Notes under the pieces: model-generated | Told to the model about the DNA's origin: nothing | The model's input: only the letters and a program-made list of their open reading frames with translations | The model's database searches: none | In this document: piece after piece, positions 1-17,700 of the stretch | Position numbering within the stretch: position 1 is the first letter of the stretch | Layout: each line of letters starts with the position of its first letter | Made by a program: the position numbers and the translations under genes | NCBI GenBank assembly: GCA_037178855.1 | Contig: JASJZC010000004.1 | Coordinates: forward strand, 2,418,001-2,482,000 | DNA length: 64,000 nt | Origin: Oscheius sp. JU75 | Lineage: Eukaryota > Nematoda > Chromadorea > Rhabditida > Rhabditidae | Reading direction: 5' to 3'

Positions 1-1125
<1,125 letters not shown>

Positions 1126-1754
1126 ACTTGCTGGAGAGCTTTGTTCTGCGCCTGGAAGTTACTGTTAGACCCAGATCAGATTAATTTGACATTGGGAGCA
1201 AGACTTTTTTAAAACTAACCCATTGTGATAAAATGAGAGCGCTTAGAATACAGACCACTCGAGAAGAGTCACTAGGTGAAAGCAAGAGATAGGAATCGCC
1301 GCGCTTGATTTCGAGAACGATACAAGAACATCCGGGAGAGAGAAATCAGGATGAAAATCATTTTCATGAGAACTGAAATGGTTGCTTAGAGACTGCTCAG
1401 CTGGCATCCAACGATGCCACGTTATCGCGACCGTGGCGCGACGAATGCACACAATCGACAACAATTGACGGAGACATACGGCCGGCAAGATATAAAAACG
1501 TAGAATAGCAAGTAGATCTTTATTCACGGGAACACAAGCAGGTGCACAAAAGTCGTAATTATATCACAAGTGTGATGAGAGAACAGAGATTTGGTGTACC
1601 GGATGGAAATATGGTAAAAGGGTAGTTACACGCATGGAAACCGGTACTAGTTGGTTAGAAACGGAAGAGGGGGAAGTACCGATTAGGCTAAAATGAGCGA
1701 AAGTTTAATTGATGAACGTGGGCGAACAGAGCTAGAAGGAATAATACCTAGCAC
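1126..1754. other. Intergenic spacer between ger-1 and ubc-18
   Basis: About 630 bp separates the start of the fucose synthase gene from the stop of the E2 gene, both on the minus strand. Short open frames here lack splice logic or recognisable protein similarity. It should hold the 3' UTR of ubc-18 and the promoter of ger-1; I see no repeat or RNA gene. Confidence 0.5.
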
Positions 1755-2322
1755 TCATTCCGGTCGTTTCTCGGCGTATTTCTTAGTGAATTCGTCGGCA
1801 GCTTTGTTGAATTTCTTCCGATCCTCTAAGAACGAGTTGGCCAGTTCAGGGCGGAGAGGATGGCCGGGTTCGGGCTCGTTGATGAGCGATAGCAGTGCCA
1901 TCATCACTGAAAACACGTTCCCGGATTAGTTTTACAATTGAAAAAACCATACCCTGTTCAGTTCTGGTGGCTGGTTTCCAGTTCTCAGGAGCGACGATAG
2001 GCAGGCAAACGTGTCCTTTCTCGTCAATATTAGGATGGTAAATTTTTGTGGCGAAAGTGATCTTGGGAGGCTTGAAAGGATAGTCTGTCGGGAAGTCGAC
2101 GTTCACTTTGAAGGCACCTTTGTTGTAGGGTTCCTTGTCCTGAAAACGTTTTTATGACAAAAATGCACATGAATCAAAGGTTTGTGTGGAAAAATAACTA
2201 ACCGGTACCATCAACACTGACCAGTGAAGCAGGTTGCTCTCGTCGACCTCTACATTGTTGTAGGCTGCTACTCCGCAACTTTTGATGTCGCCAAGCTCCT
2301 TCTGCAACCTCCTTGAAGCCAT
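1755..2322 (-). CDS. ubc-18: Ubiquitin-conjugating enzyme E2, UBE2L3/UBC-18 type
   Basis: An E2 of the UbcH7 class, which hands ubiquitin to HECT and RBR E3 ligases such as parkin/ARI-1 relatives (established for the family). Three exons read [17 protein letters not shown], then [37 protein letters not shown] with the active-site cysteine in GHVCLP, then [19 protein letters not shown] and a C-terminus ending in KKYAEKRPE, which is the UBE2L3 ending. Total length is about 153 residues, as expected. ATG 2322 is chosen because UBE2L3 proteins begin at this point. It is preceded directly by a TTACAG acceptor, which suits either trans-splicing or a leader intron. An in-frame upstream ATG at 2427 would add a non-conserved extension and is disfavoured. 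Confidence 0.95.
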
Positions 2323-2686
2323 CTGTAAATGACGATATTTCGGAAAATCTTCATCGAAGTTTAAAAGAGTGTATGACTGTTCCAACAAAACAATCGATGA
2401 AGGTGCGCTTTGACGAGCGTTTGTCATGGAGACGGAAACGTGCCGGAAGTTTATTACGCCAAGACACGAAATTTCTCCATGAAGAAATTTTGCAAAACAG
2501 AGTCGTACTGAACACTTTTTTGTGCAACGTAAATTAATGATTGACGAAATATTACGTCATAGATTCAACCGAATAACAGAACTAAAGGACTGGTAAACTT
2601 GAGGTTGTTGAGGTGCAAATATTGGTATCCTTTACTTTTAGAAAGACAATATGTGAAAGGAGCTCATTCTCCCGAGAAGTCCAAAA
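2323..2686. promoter_or_regulatory. Divergent promoter region ubc-18 / HELQ
   Basis: A 364 bp spacer between two genes transcribed away from each other. It must hold both promoters if neither is in an operon. No TATA box or recognisable factor site stands out. Confidence 0.4.
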
Positions 2687-8748
<6,062 letters not shown>

Positions 8749-8826
8749 TCACTTTTTACGGGTCACATCATCTTTTTTTGTACGTTGTGAATAACATTCT
8801 CATCATAAAATAGTTTATTTTTTTTG

Positions 8827-11127
8827 TCATGTTTCGACTTTATCCACCTGATGGACCCGTAGAATGTAGCCATCGCTGAATGTGCTGAAGAGCGAGGCAG
8901 AGACGAAAAGATTGATCTTATCAAAATTGTTCTGGAGGTGAGTTTAAAGGGGTTTGGACGAGATCTTACCATGAAGGAGATTGAGGTGTCGCGTATCCAG
9001 TTCATTACTTCTCCTTCTTTTCGCAGTTTTTCGGGGAAAGAATCATAAACTTTTTGCTACAACACGCTGTTTTCAGTTAGAAAATGGACTTACAAGTTTT
9101 TCCAGAGAGAAGGCAAAGAGAATAATCTCGCCCTGTTCGTTTTCTACAGGAACGAGAAAATGAATTAACTCGCCAAACTTTGGTTGAGATGAAAAAGGAG
9201 GGAGTGAGACAAGTTGTACTGAGCCTTGGTCAATGAACAAATGACTCATTTCTGAATGAGCAAGCATTCTCCACAGCGGTTTGTTTACTCGGATCGGTCT
9301 GGATTGATGATTTTTCGACTCATTATATGAACACTACCGTCGAAAATGTTGAATTTTTCCTTTTGGTAATTGAAGTAGGGTAGTCAGTTCGGATTCAAAA
9401 CTGATATGCGAAGGAAGTAGCTCCAGTTTACGCTCGCTCAGAGCTTCGAGAACAGACGCATTCTGAAAGTCGCGAGCAATTTGAGCTTGGAAATCTCTTA
9501 CAGTCTCTGTTGGTCGCTGATCCTCTGGGTCGAACCATTCGACCTCTTCCTGATTGGTCGCTTCGACTTCCATTTTTTCCTTTTCTTCTGCACTATCCAT
9601 TACAATCTTCTTATCGCTGGCAAACGTCACTTTGCGCAGACTCTTCTCCTTCGTCTGTGTTAAAGAGTTCAGATTCTGTTCACAAAGAGTTTGACTCGAC
9701 TCCCGTTCAGTTTGGGTTGGCTGCCATTCCTGTAATGCGAAAAACTGTTTAAAAAAATAGGCAACTCACATGAATGCTACTCTGAGTCGCAAGAAGAGCA
9801 TTGAGATCTCCCATTACGCTTTGGGAAGGAGCTAGTCTTTGAGGCAAAGGACTATTTGCCGGGCTGGGCAATAAGCCGTTGCACCGCCTAGAGTTTCACA
9901 TAAGATATTGAGGGGGTGAGTACATACTGCAATACTTGGTCAGCTGCTGGATGACCGCTGGGCACAACGAGGAGAACTCTTCGAAATTCCTGTCCCTCGT
10001 GCATCGCCAAGACTTTCTCCCCTAATTGGCGGGTGTGGATGTGGGCATTTGCTACCAGAATTATGTCTTTTTCCTGTGCTCACAAGTAGAAGTAGACTTA
10101 AATATTCTCACGTTGATATGCATCATTTGACTTTTCCAGCTGTTTCCGTAGAACATTATGTTGACTGTTCTCTTGACTACCTCTCCTGAATGGGCGTACG
10201 GAATTATATCCTCGCTAATTCCAAGAGATTCCACTGTGGCCAAACCCCCAACCAGTCTGTAGCAAAATGTTTACTGAATGACGACTACTTACTCTTCGGT
10301 GTTGGATCCATCCCATCCACAGACTACATAACCTGTGCTTGTCTTGTGAATGCTCAGCACCTGTACCATCCCTATTTGATTAAAACCTTAAGCACTCACT
10401 TGACAGAAGAAGTTGAAGAATCGATCGCTGGTCAGGTTGTTAGTAATGTGTCTGGCGGTGATCTCGGACAAGGACTTGAGAGTTGGGGAGTCTTGTACCC
10501 GAATCTGAGCAATCAGCTCCTGATTCTCTCTGATCGAGTCGGGAGCTGGAGGAGGAGTCAAACCACAGGCCAAGGCCAAAAAGACCTTCTCTCTATAAGC
10601 CCTGAACTCTCTATCCATCTCTGAAACGAGATCTTGGAGAGGAATCGCTCGAAGATCGCTGATCTGAACCAGATTCAAAAATGTCTTGCAGATGGATTCA
10701 CCCTCTTGTGATCGACACGACCTCCAGTGTTCGAAGTGCAAAATTTTGAAATGAAAGTCTCCGAATCCCTTGGATAGGCGACAATTTGTATTTTCCTATC
10801 TGTACTGTCAAAGAGACCTCGTCCTTCGGATTTCTAAATTACTTGGAACTACAGTAAGAGCAAAGTAACCTTCAAATGGAAACATCGAAGAATATCTCCT
10901 CTTTGCAGGTTCTTGAAAACTGCAACGGATTTTTTATCCACGACAATCTCCAATTTTCCAGTTTCGTCCTGTAAGGACAAAATCAAAGCAGTCTGCTCGA
11001 AAAATACCCTCAGTTGGACAAGAAGAGTACCATTGCTCCTTTCGAAAGAATCGACGATTCCGTAGACGCTCACTCGGTGGTTCAGAAGAGCATAACGAAT
11101 AGTAGTGAAGACCGATTGCTTACCCAT
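8827..11127 (-). CDS. POT1-like telomere single-strand-binding protein with two OB folds
   Basis: Likely binds the telomeric single-stranded overhang (POT1 family role). The N-terminus (ATG 11127) reads VSVYGIVDSFERSNGTLLVQ then DETGKLEIVVDKK and RGDILRCFHLKV, the Telo_bind OB1 pattern. A second OB-like region follows: YVVCGWDGSNTE, then VKRTVNIMFYGNS, REKDIILVANAHIHTRQL and EFRRVLLVVPSGHPAADQV, which tracks the order of blocks in human POT1 OB2 (KVWDGT .. ILVYDN .. LRIYSLHTKL .. IRVLP). An acidic linker and a less clear C-terminal domain run to the stop at 8827. Introns are short. It sits third in a minus-strand cluster, 197 bp downstream of PTRHD1. A CAG acceptor lies 9 bp before the ATG and AATAAA of the upstream gene lies at about 11184-11189, fitting trans-splicing in an operon. 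OB1 is firm, OB2 is a good match by eye. Confidence 0.8.
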
Positions 11128-11138
11128 TGAAGTATCCT
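11128..11138 (-). promoter_or_regulatory. Likely spliced-leader acceptor before POT1-like gene
   Basis: On the minus strand the sequence ttcgctgacag lies immediately before gatacttca-ATG. It follows the polyadenylation signal of the upstream PTRHD1 gene (AATAAA, complement of 11184-11189) by about 46 bases, the arrangement expected between two genes of a nematode operon. Confidence 0.5.
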
Positions 11139-11324
11139 GTCAGCGAAGTGTGAAAAACCAGGAAAATTAATTGATGTATCGATTTTATTGCAGCTGGAAT
11201 AAAAGCCCTCTTCTAATACAGCTCAAGCAGAGCGCGATTATAGAGGAGAAACAATACTGTTGATTCAAAGAGAGAAAACAAATCAGAGATTTATAAACCC
11301 ATTAAAACCCGTAAAACGTACAAA

Positions 11325-11752
11325 TTAGAAAAGTTTCAATCCGCGAACAACGTTTTTGACGGCGTCCTTGGGATACGGTTTCAGGGCGATACAGACATTC
11401 ATCTCGTCTTCGATCCAGACGGCGTGGTCGATGTTCTTTTCGGACAATCGGTCCCTCATTTTCAGTAGTTCTGCCTCCGAATCGACCTGAACTCTAATAT
11501 CTAACACGAGCAAGGCGAGGACTAACCCCCAGAGTCACCTTGTGCATGCTGTCCAGCGCTTTAGTGTACTCCTTCGTGTTCGGGTCTTCCCTGAAGAAAT
11601 GGGTTACAACTCAAAAAGGACAAGGAAATCCTGAAAATCCACATAGCTTTGCTTGCGGCATGAGCGGCTTGGGTACAAACGGCTCCGGTCGGCCAGTTCA
11701 ACGGAGCAGTCAACAAATCTCGCCTCAGAATTAGATACATTACTGTGGCCAT
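11325..11752 (-). CDS. PTRHD1-like putative peptidyl-tRNA hydrolase
   Basis: Small protein of the PTH2 fold. The human relative PTRHD1 resembles peptidyl-tRNA hydrolases, though its activity is debated. Three exons read MATVMYLILRRDLLTAPLNW and PTGAVCTQAAHAASKAMW, then EDPNTKEYTKALDSMHKVTL, then SEAELLKMRDRLSEKNIDHA and CIALKPYPKDAVKNVVRGLK. These match the blocks of human PTRHD1 (VLRKDL, WPAGALVAQACHAA, KNIDH, CIALRPYPKE) in order and length (about 120 residues). ATG 11752 is chosen because it lies four bases after a ttcattcag acceptor and matches the family start; a longer frame from 11776 is not conserved. It lies 155 bp downstream of the REXO5-like gene and 197 bp upstream of the POT1-like gene, all on the minus strand. 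Confidence 0.9.
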
Positions 11753-11907
11753 GCTTCTGAATGAACTTATGCACATTTTCAGTTTGGTTTCGAGTAAACT
11801 ATCTGCGAGTACAGAAACACTGTCGGTAAATATATCGTACAGAAATGTTTAACAAAACAACAAGAACAGATAACAAGAAATTGACTTTAGTCGAGTCACG
11901 ACGGAGA

Positions 11908-14328
11908 TCACGGCTTGACTTTGAGATAACAAACACTGGCGGTAGGACTGGAGAAGATGAGAACAATGAGGCTGAATTTGGCCGCACTGTTGATGATTTT
12001 CTTTATATTCTCGTCGATTTCTTCTACTACGAGAGGCATCACAGCTGGCAGCTCTCCCTCCTCGCTTGTCTCTTCTCCCTCCATTTGAGAAATCAGCTCG
12101 TCTTCACGCGACATGTAGTCGAGTTCGACCAGCGCCATTTTGTAATTTAGCATGCCGACTGTAACTTGTGAGACATATTCTGATACTGACACGTGGGAAG
12201 AAGGTATTAGCGTTGTGAAGCTGAAAAACCAATGTTGATAGACCAACAATAACCAACTTTTTCGATAGTTTTAGATCAATCTTCTCCGAATGTTCATAGC
12301 CAAGCATGACCGTCTTACTGCTATCCATCATATAATAACAGAGAGGGCGCTTCTTAGAACAAGTGTCTTTCAGAAGAGAATCTCTGAAAAGTTGGATACT
12401 TTTTACAATAGCAAAGACTTACGCCCAATCTATCCAGTCGCATTCCTCTTTTTGTGGTTCCTCCTTAGCTAGGCACATAATGCACATTTTAGGCGGGGCT
12501 TTCTGACACTGACAGTCCTCTAAAATACATTCTATGTCCATTCTTCGGCCACATTGGCAGATGACTGGCGCTCGTTCCTCCTGTTCGATTCGTTTTCTCT
12601 TTCTGGCCACTTCCTCCTCTTCTGGTTTTCGTTGCGCCTCTTCACTCTCTCGAGCTCGTCTTTCCTCATCTTTTTGTCGATTCCATTCGTCATAATTCCA
12701 GCCAAACTCGCAGTTTCCGAAGATCAAGCTGAATAATGTTTGTTAAAACAAGTTCATTCATACCCGTGGTCTATCTTCGATCGATAAAGCTCTAACGCAG
12801 CATAAGAATCTTCCACAGAGCAATGGCCGACTGACCCCTGAAGATAATAATGCAAAAGATGAAGAAGTCAAAAATACCTGGATATCTTTTCCTAGAAATA
12901 GATAGACTAGCGTCCGGAGAGCCGTTTTGTTCCTGCGATTACCAGACAAATTGTAGATTAGCCCTACATCTATACAATAGCTGAAAATACTTTAGTTTTC
13001 CTGTTCTTCACAGAAAAAAAAGCAAAGAAAGACAAAACAACTTACGGATGCGCCATTCTCATGGCTCTGAGATCGAATTCCAACGAATGACCGACGAGAA
13101 TAGCATCTGGGGGTAAGATGGCTCGGATGGCTTTTTGAACATCCGAAAGTCTCACATCGACATCTTCCAGCATCTCAGCCGTAATTCCAGAGAACTTTGT
13201 TACATAGTCCTGAATTAATTGTCGAAAAGATGAAAGAAGTATACTAACGACAATTTCGTTGTGCGGCTTGACAAGAGTATCAAAAACGACGCTACCATCT
13301 TCCCGAATGAGACTAATTCTTGTGAGCTCACTTTGGCCACCTCGTACTTTGCACATTTCGCAATCAAGAGCGAAAATAGGGGAATTGGTGCTGACTGATT
13401 TATACCTGAATATAAGATCACTCAAAAGAGGATCGATTCTCACTTCTGTTTGGTGGCAATCGTGTCATGTATCGGCCAAGGATAGTCGTTTTCCACCATG
13501 TCACTTGCGCTCATCAGAAGTTCCATTTTGATAGATGCTGCTTGCTTTCCCTCGGCCATTGCATTTTTTATCTTCTTGAAAAAAATACTTGTTGAACAGC
13601 AAAAAAATACAGACCACAACTTTTTCTCTGATCTGTTCCTGAATGGAGACTGGGACTTGGACCAAGTGTTGCCAAAAGTCGATCCTATTGCTGACATCCT
13701 TGTGCATACGAATCCATTTCTTTGAAAAGAAGTCGTCGACGAAAGTAAATGAGTTTTCATTGTTTTCCTGAAAAAAAGTGATTACAAAACTGGGCAAAAC
13801 AAGACTTACAATGTAGTCATTTGGGCAGTTAACTCGGATCAAAACCGTCTGAGACGTAGATTTCCAAGGGCGGAAGAAGGCCCATTTAGGCCTGTTGACA
13901 ACAGGGCCGATGACCGAGAAATGGACAAGGTCACGGACTTCTGAGGCTTCACATTTTTTTGATAGAACAAAAGTTACCTTCGTGAGACATATGGCTACCG
14001 TTTAGCCTCTCCAAAGTCAATGTCAGGACCGGACCCGGCTGTTTTTCACGACGAACATCACTCAGTTTCTTTGATATCATCTGAGTGCTTAAGTTGTTGT
14101 TCCTGAGTGATGGGCCGGCTAAAAAAAAAGACATCTAAGCAACAAGTATTCCCGTGGAGATTAAAATTGTGACATACCTTCATCAGTGTCATTTTGCATA
14201 GCTTTAGCGAGTTTTTCCTCATTCTGAGCCAAGCTCTCGGCCTCTTCTTGACTAATATTGCCCATAATGAACAGCTCGTTGATTTTCTTCTTTATCTTCC
14301 TCATGTGTCGCTCTTCGCGGCGACTCAT
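11908..14328 (-). CDS. REXO5-like DEDDh 3'-5' exonuclease
   Basis: A nuclear RNA exonuclease of the REXO family, which trims structured RNAs such as snoRNA and rRNA precursors (family knowledge). The exonuclease motifs are visible: ExoI ALDCEMC, ExoII GHSLEFDLRAM, ExoIII GHCSVEDSYAALELYR, with HPYCIDVGLIYN between, closest to REXO5 (NEF-sp). A long N-terminal part (MSRREERHMRKIKKKINELF..) contains RPKWAFFRPW and a helical stretch before the nuclease. After it come a Glu/Arg-rich helix and a cysteine cluster (ICQCGRRMDIECILEDCQCQ, then MCIMC). A perfect GTAAGT donor near 12419 and TTTTCAG acceptor join this to further exons (KRPLCYYMMDSSKTV.., FTTLIPSSHVSVSEY..) ending at 11908. The C-terminal joins are inference; human REXO5 has RRMs in that position but I cannot confirm them here. 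Confidence 0.82.
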
Positions 14329-14732
14329 CTAAATTATAGGTTAAAAAGAAAGGAAAATAGAGAAAAGAGAAACTTAGGCAGAAGAAATCGAAATTTCAGA
14401 CACTAAAAGTACGCAATTTTGCGTGAGAACATTTAGCACAGGGGAAAAGCAATTTCCGTAATTGAGCTAATCAAAATGGCGCGAAATAAAGTTCTCTTCA
14501 CCAGAGTACAGAAGAGATAATTTTCCGAACGACTTGGCAGATGAAATTGTTGACTTCTTCTCACCCAACTATACTCTTACAAAAGCTATCCAACGATATT
14601 GTTCCCTCAGAGCGGATGCTCCCAGTTTCCTTCTGACTTTGACCACCTGACGCCCTTTCTGTCCAGTCGCGTGTCAGCACGTGACACGTCTGCTGCTCCT
14701 CTCGTCTCAGCTCAGTCTTCCCTCAACAGCTC
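14329..14732. promoter_or_regulatory. Divergent promoter region REXO5-like / FN3-Ig gene
   Basis: About 400 bp between divergent starts. It holds a pyrimidine-rich stretch and a short gtcagcacgtgacacgtctg with overlapping CACGTG/CACGTC-type E-box-like sites near 14672-14692. No gene is visible. Confidence 0.4.
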
Positions 14733-17700
14733 ATGAGGATATCTCTACTTTTACTACCGCTATTTGGGCAGTATGCTGCCGGTACGTTCCTTCCTTCCGA
14801 GTTTGTGTGGAGAGACGAATACCGCTCGGGACCCGGGGTACGTAACGTTGCTTCAGAATCGCCGGCTGTCGCAATCCAGGCCACAGTTGACAAATCTCTC
14901 AACATTCATGTCGATGTCAAGTATAAAGAGACGCATTCCAGTATTACGGTAGCTAGGGATAAGTCGAAAATCAGTTCTTTGTACAGGGTTTCACTATCTC
15001 TTTCACAACCGAGGACGAAGAAGATTGGAGGCAGATTGAACTGTTGACTGCTGGTCACGAATACTCTTACCAAATATCAGGAATAGACTATGACCTCAAA
15101 CAGAATACTGGCTACAAAATACGCGGCTGCGTGCTGATACATCACATAGAGACCTCGTGTTCCGATACCGTTCGAGTCCACACCAGAGATGCTGGTATTA
15201 CTCTTGCTCCAATGAAACAACATTCCATTCAGCTGCAAAGGCACCAATTCTACACACACCCGAGGTTCTGGTCAATGGTAGTGCTGTTTTCAGTTTCGTG
15301 CCCGGGGAAGACGCTGCTATCGTTTCGGTAGAAATCTCTAATCTCTAAGTAAGATCTTTCAGAACTACACTTTGGAATATCGGGAAACAGGAGAGATCGA
15401 CTGGCATTTAGTCAGATTCGAATCGGATCCCAGCAGTCGATTCCTTCTGCCTTCAGGTAAACAGGTGGCTTTTGGCTGAATTAGTATTATCAGGATTGTC
15501 TGTCAACGAGAGTTACGTTGCTCGTCTCTATGTCTCCGGCGATTACGTGCCTGGAAATCCTTCTCAAGAAGTCGAATTTGATACCAGCAACATTGGTAAG
15601 ACTCTCTCCATCACAGGGACAGTCATATTTTAGCCGAACTGCCCGTGATCACTATCGTCCCAACAAATTTGCTCCAATATGATCCTGACCTCCTCTCTCC
15701 TCTTCAAATCCAATGCAATGCCGTCTGTAGCCCTCCTGCTGAACTGAAATGGATTGTCAATGGTAGCAGTAGCTCGTTCTTTGAAATTGTTCTATTCAGA
15801 ACAGTCGATCCATCTCGACCATGCTTTTTACACAGTCACGAGTAGTGTCGATGAGGCCAAATCCAGTTCGACTATCAGCAGCAAGTCACGTACTCGTTCC
15901 GATCTTTTGACTTGTGTGGCTACCAATGCTGCTGGAGAAACTCGTGCCTCAGTAAGAGTAAAAATCCGCGGACCTGGTAGTCCACCGTCTTCTGTGAAAG
16001 TGAATGCGGAGCCTGGAAAGTTCACTGTCAGTTGGTTGCCACCATCACAACCGAATGGAATCATCAGAGTTTGTGATTGTGAAACTTGTGAGAACAATGC
16101 TTTCAGAAGTACGTGGTCTACTACTCTCAATACAAAGAGGAACCTCTCTCTGACTGGATGAAAATTGATCTAGATGGTAGTGAGAGAAGTGTCAAGTGAG
16201 TCCCTTCCTTGATCTAAGAAAAAGCTGGTTCAGACTCTTCCAAGACGTCAAAGATGCTTTCTATGTTAGAGTACAGGCCGCAACAGAGGACGGACCTGGA
16301 ATCATTTCAGACGTGGTAGCTATTGAAAGAGATACTGTCCCGATCAGAGTCTCCTTGAACTACTCGACCACTCCATACAACATCCTGGAGCCCGGTCAGA
16401 ATGTAAGACTGTCTACTATTTCCCTAAAAATTTGATTTAGGTGACAGTGCTATGCACATCTCGAGGAAAGCCCCGCCCTCAATTGAGCTACGCACTTTCG
16501 GACAAGATGAATCCGGCGGAAGTAGAGGTGAGTGTTTCCTACCTTTCCGCCCTGTTAGAAATATGCTAGCGATCAGAGTGATCTTTGGCGTCCACTCTCA
16601 TGGCGTTTGCAAGAAGATCGTTCCGTGGTCGGACAACTTGATGTCAGTTTGGTCTCGTCAAAAAGACTGCACTGTCGGGCCAAGAACTCTATTGGATCCA
16701 ATGTATCGACGATCCATTTTGATGTACAGAGTCAGTTTGGTTCTTATCTCCAATTGAGAAGTTGTTCAGAGCCAGGTGACCCACCTCGAAATGTGAGAAT
16801 AGCTTCGGTGGATGCTCGACATGTGGCCGTAGTCTGGGAAACACCCAACTATCCCAATCTGCCTATCGAGGTCCGCTGAATTTCTATTGTTACTCATCGT
16901 TTTAGTCATACGAGTTGTTACTGGATGATGGCAGCTCCGATTCCTTGGTTTATACTACCAGTCCAAGAGAAGGAGTCGATGTAAACAGATTCTCTATCGT
17001 CAGCGAGGATCTGATCCCGTCGAAGGAGTACTCCTGTAGAGTAAGAGCCAAGAATACTGCTGGCTATGGACCTCTCTCGGAACCGGTATTATTCACAACT
17101 GCGGATGGTGGTCCAGAGAGTGCTCCTCATTCGCTCTCGGTCGAAATAAACGAGGCCAATACCGCCGTTCTCAGTTGGAAATCACCTAACTGCACTTCGC
17201 CTGTGGAGGTAAGGAAACATTTGTGAAGGTAAATTATTCCCTCTTGAGAGTTACGTCATTTACTTGACAAGAGATTTCGGCATTTCAAATGAAGACTATC
17301 ATGACTGGCAATCGACAGAAGTTGCAGCGAATGTGACTCGATTCCGTCTTGACTACCAACTAGGAATCAAACCAAAATCTTTGTACAGAGTAAGAATAAC
17401 AGCCAAGAACCACGAAGCGGAAGGTCCAGCCAGTCAAGTGGTCGAGTTCGAAAGTGCTCATTCATGTGAGTCACTTCATTTATTCGTATAGCACTCAAGT
17501 CCAGCACTTCCTATTCCGACTGAGGTACAAGCAAGTGTAACTGACGACAATGGAGTAGTTCTCTCGTTCCCGGCTGTCAGAGACCCAGATGACAATACAA
17601 AAACAGTCCAGGTAACGATAGAAAAGAATGGGTTGAGACTTTCAGACATACAAATTGGAAGTAGCCGAGGGAGAAGTCCCTCCACCAGTTGGCTGGAAGA

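Noticed and set aside
2152-2427. N-terminally extended start for ubc-18 at 2427
   Set aside because: UBE2L3 proteins start at the MASRR position, and a TTACAG acceptor sits directly before that ATG.
11908-12250. Ninjurin-like or independent small membrane protein
   Set aside because: A loose resemblance in one helix only; the upstream GTAAGT/TTTTCAG intron ties this exon to the REXO5-like gene.
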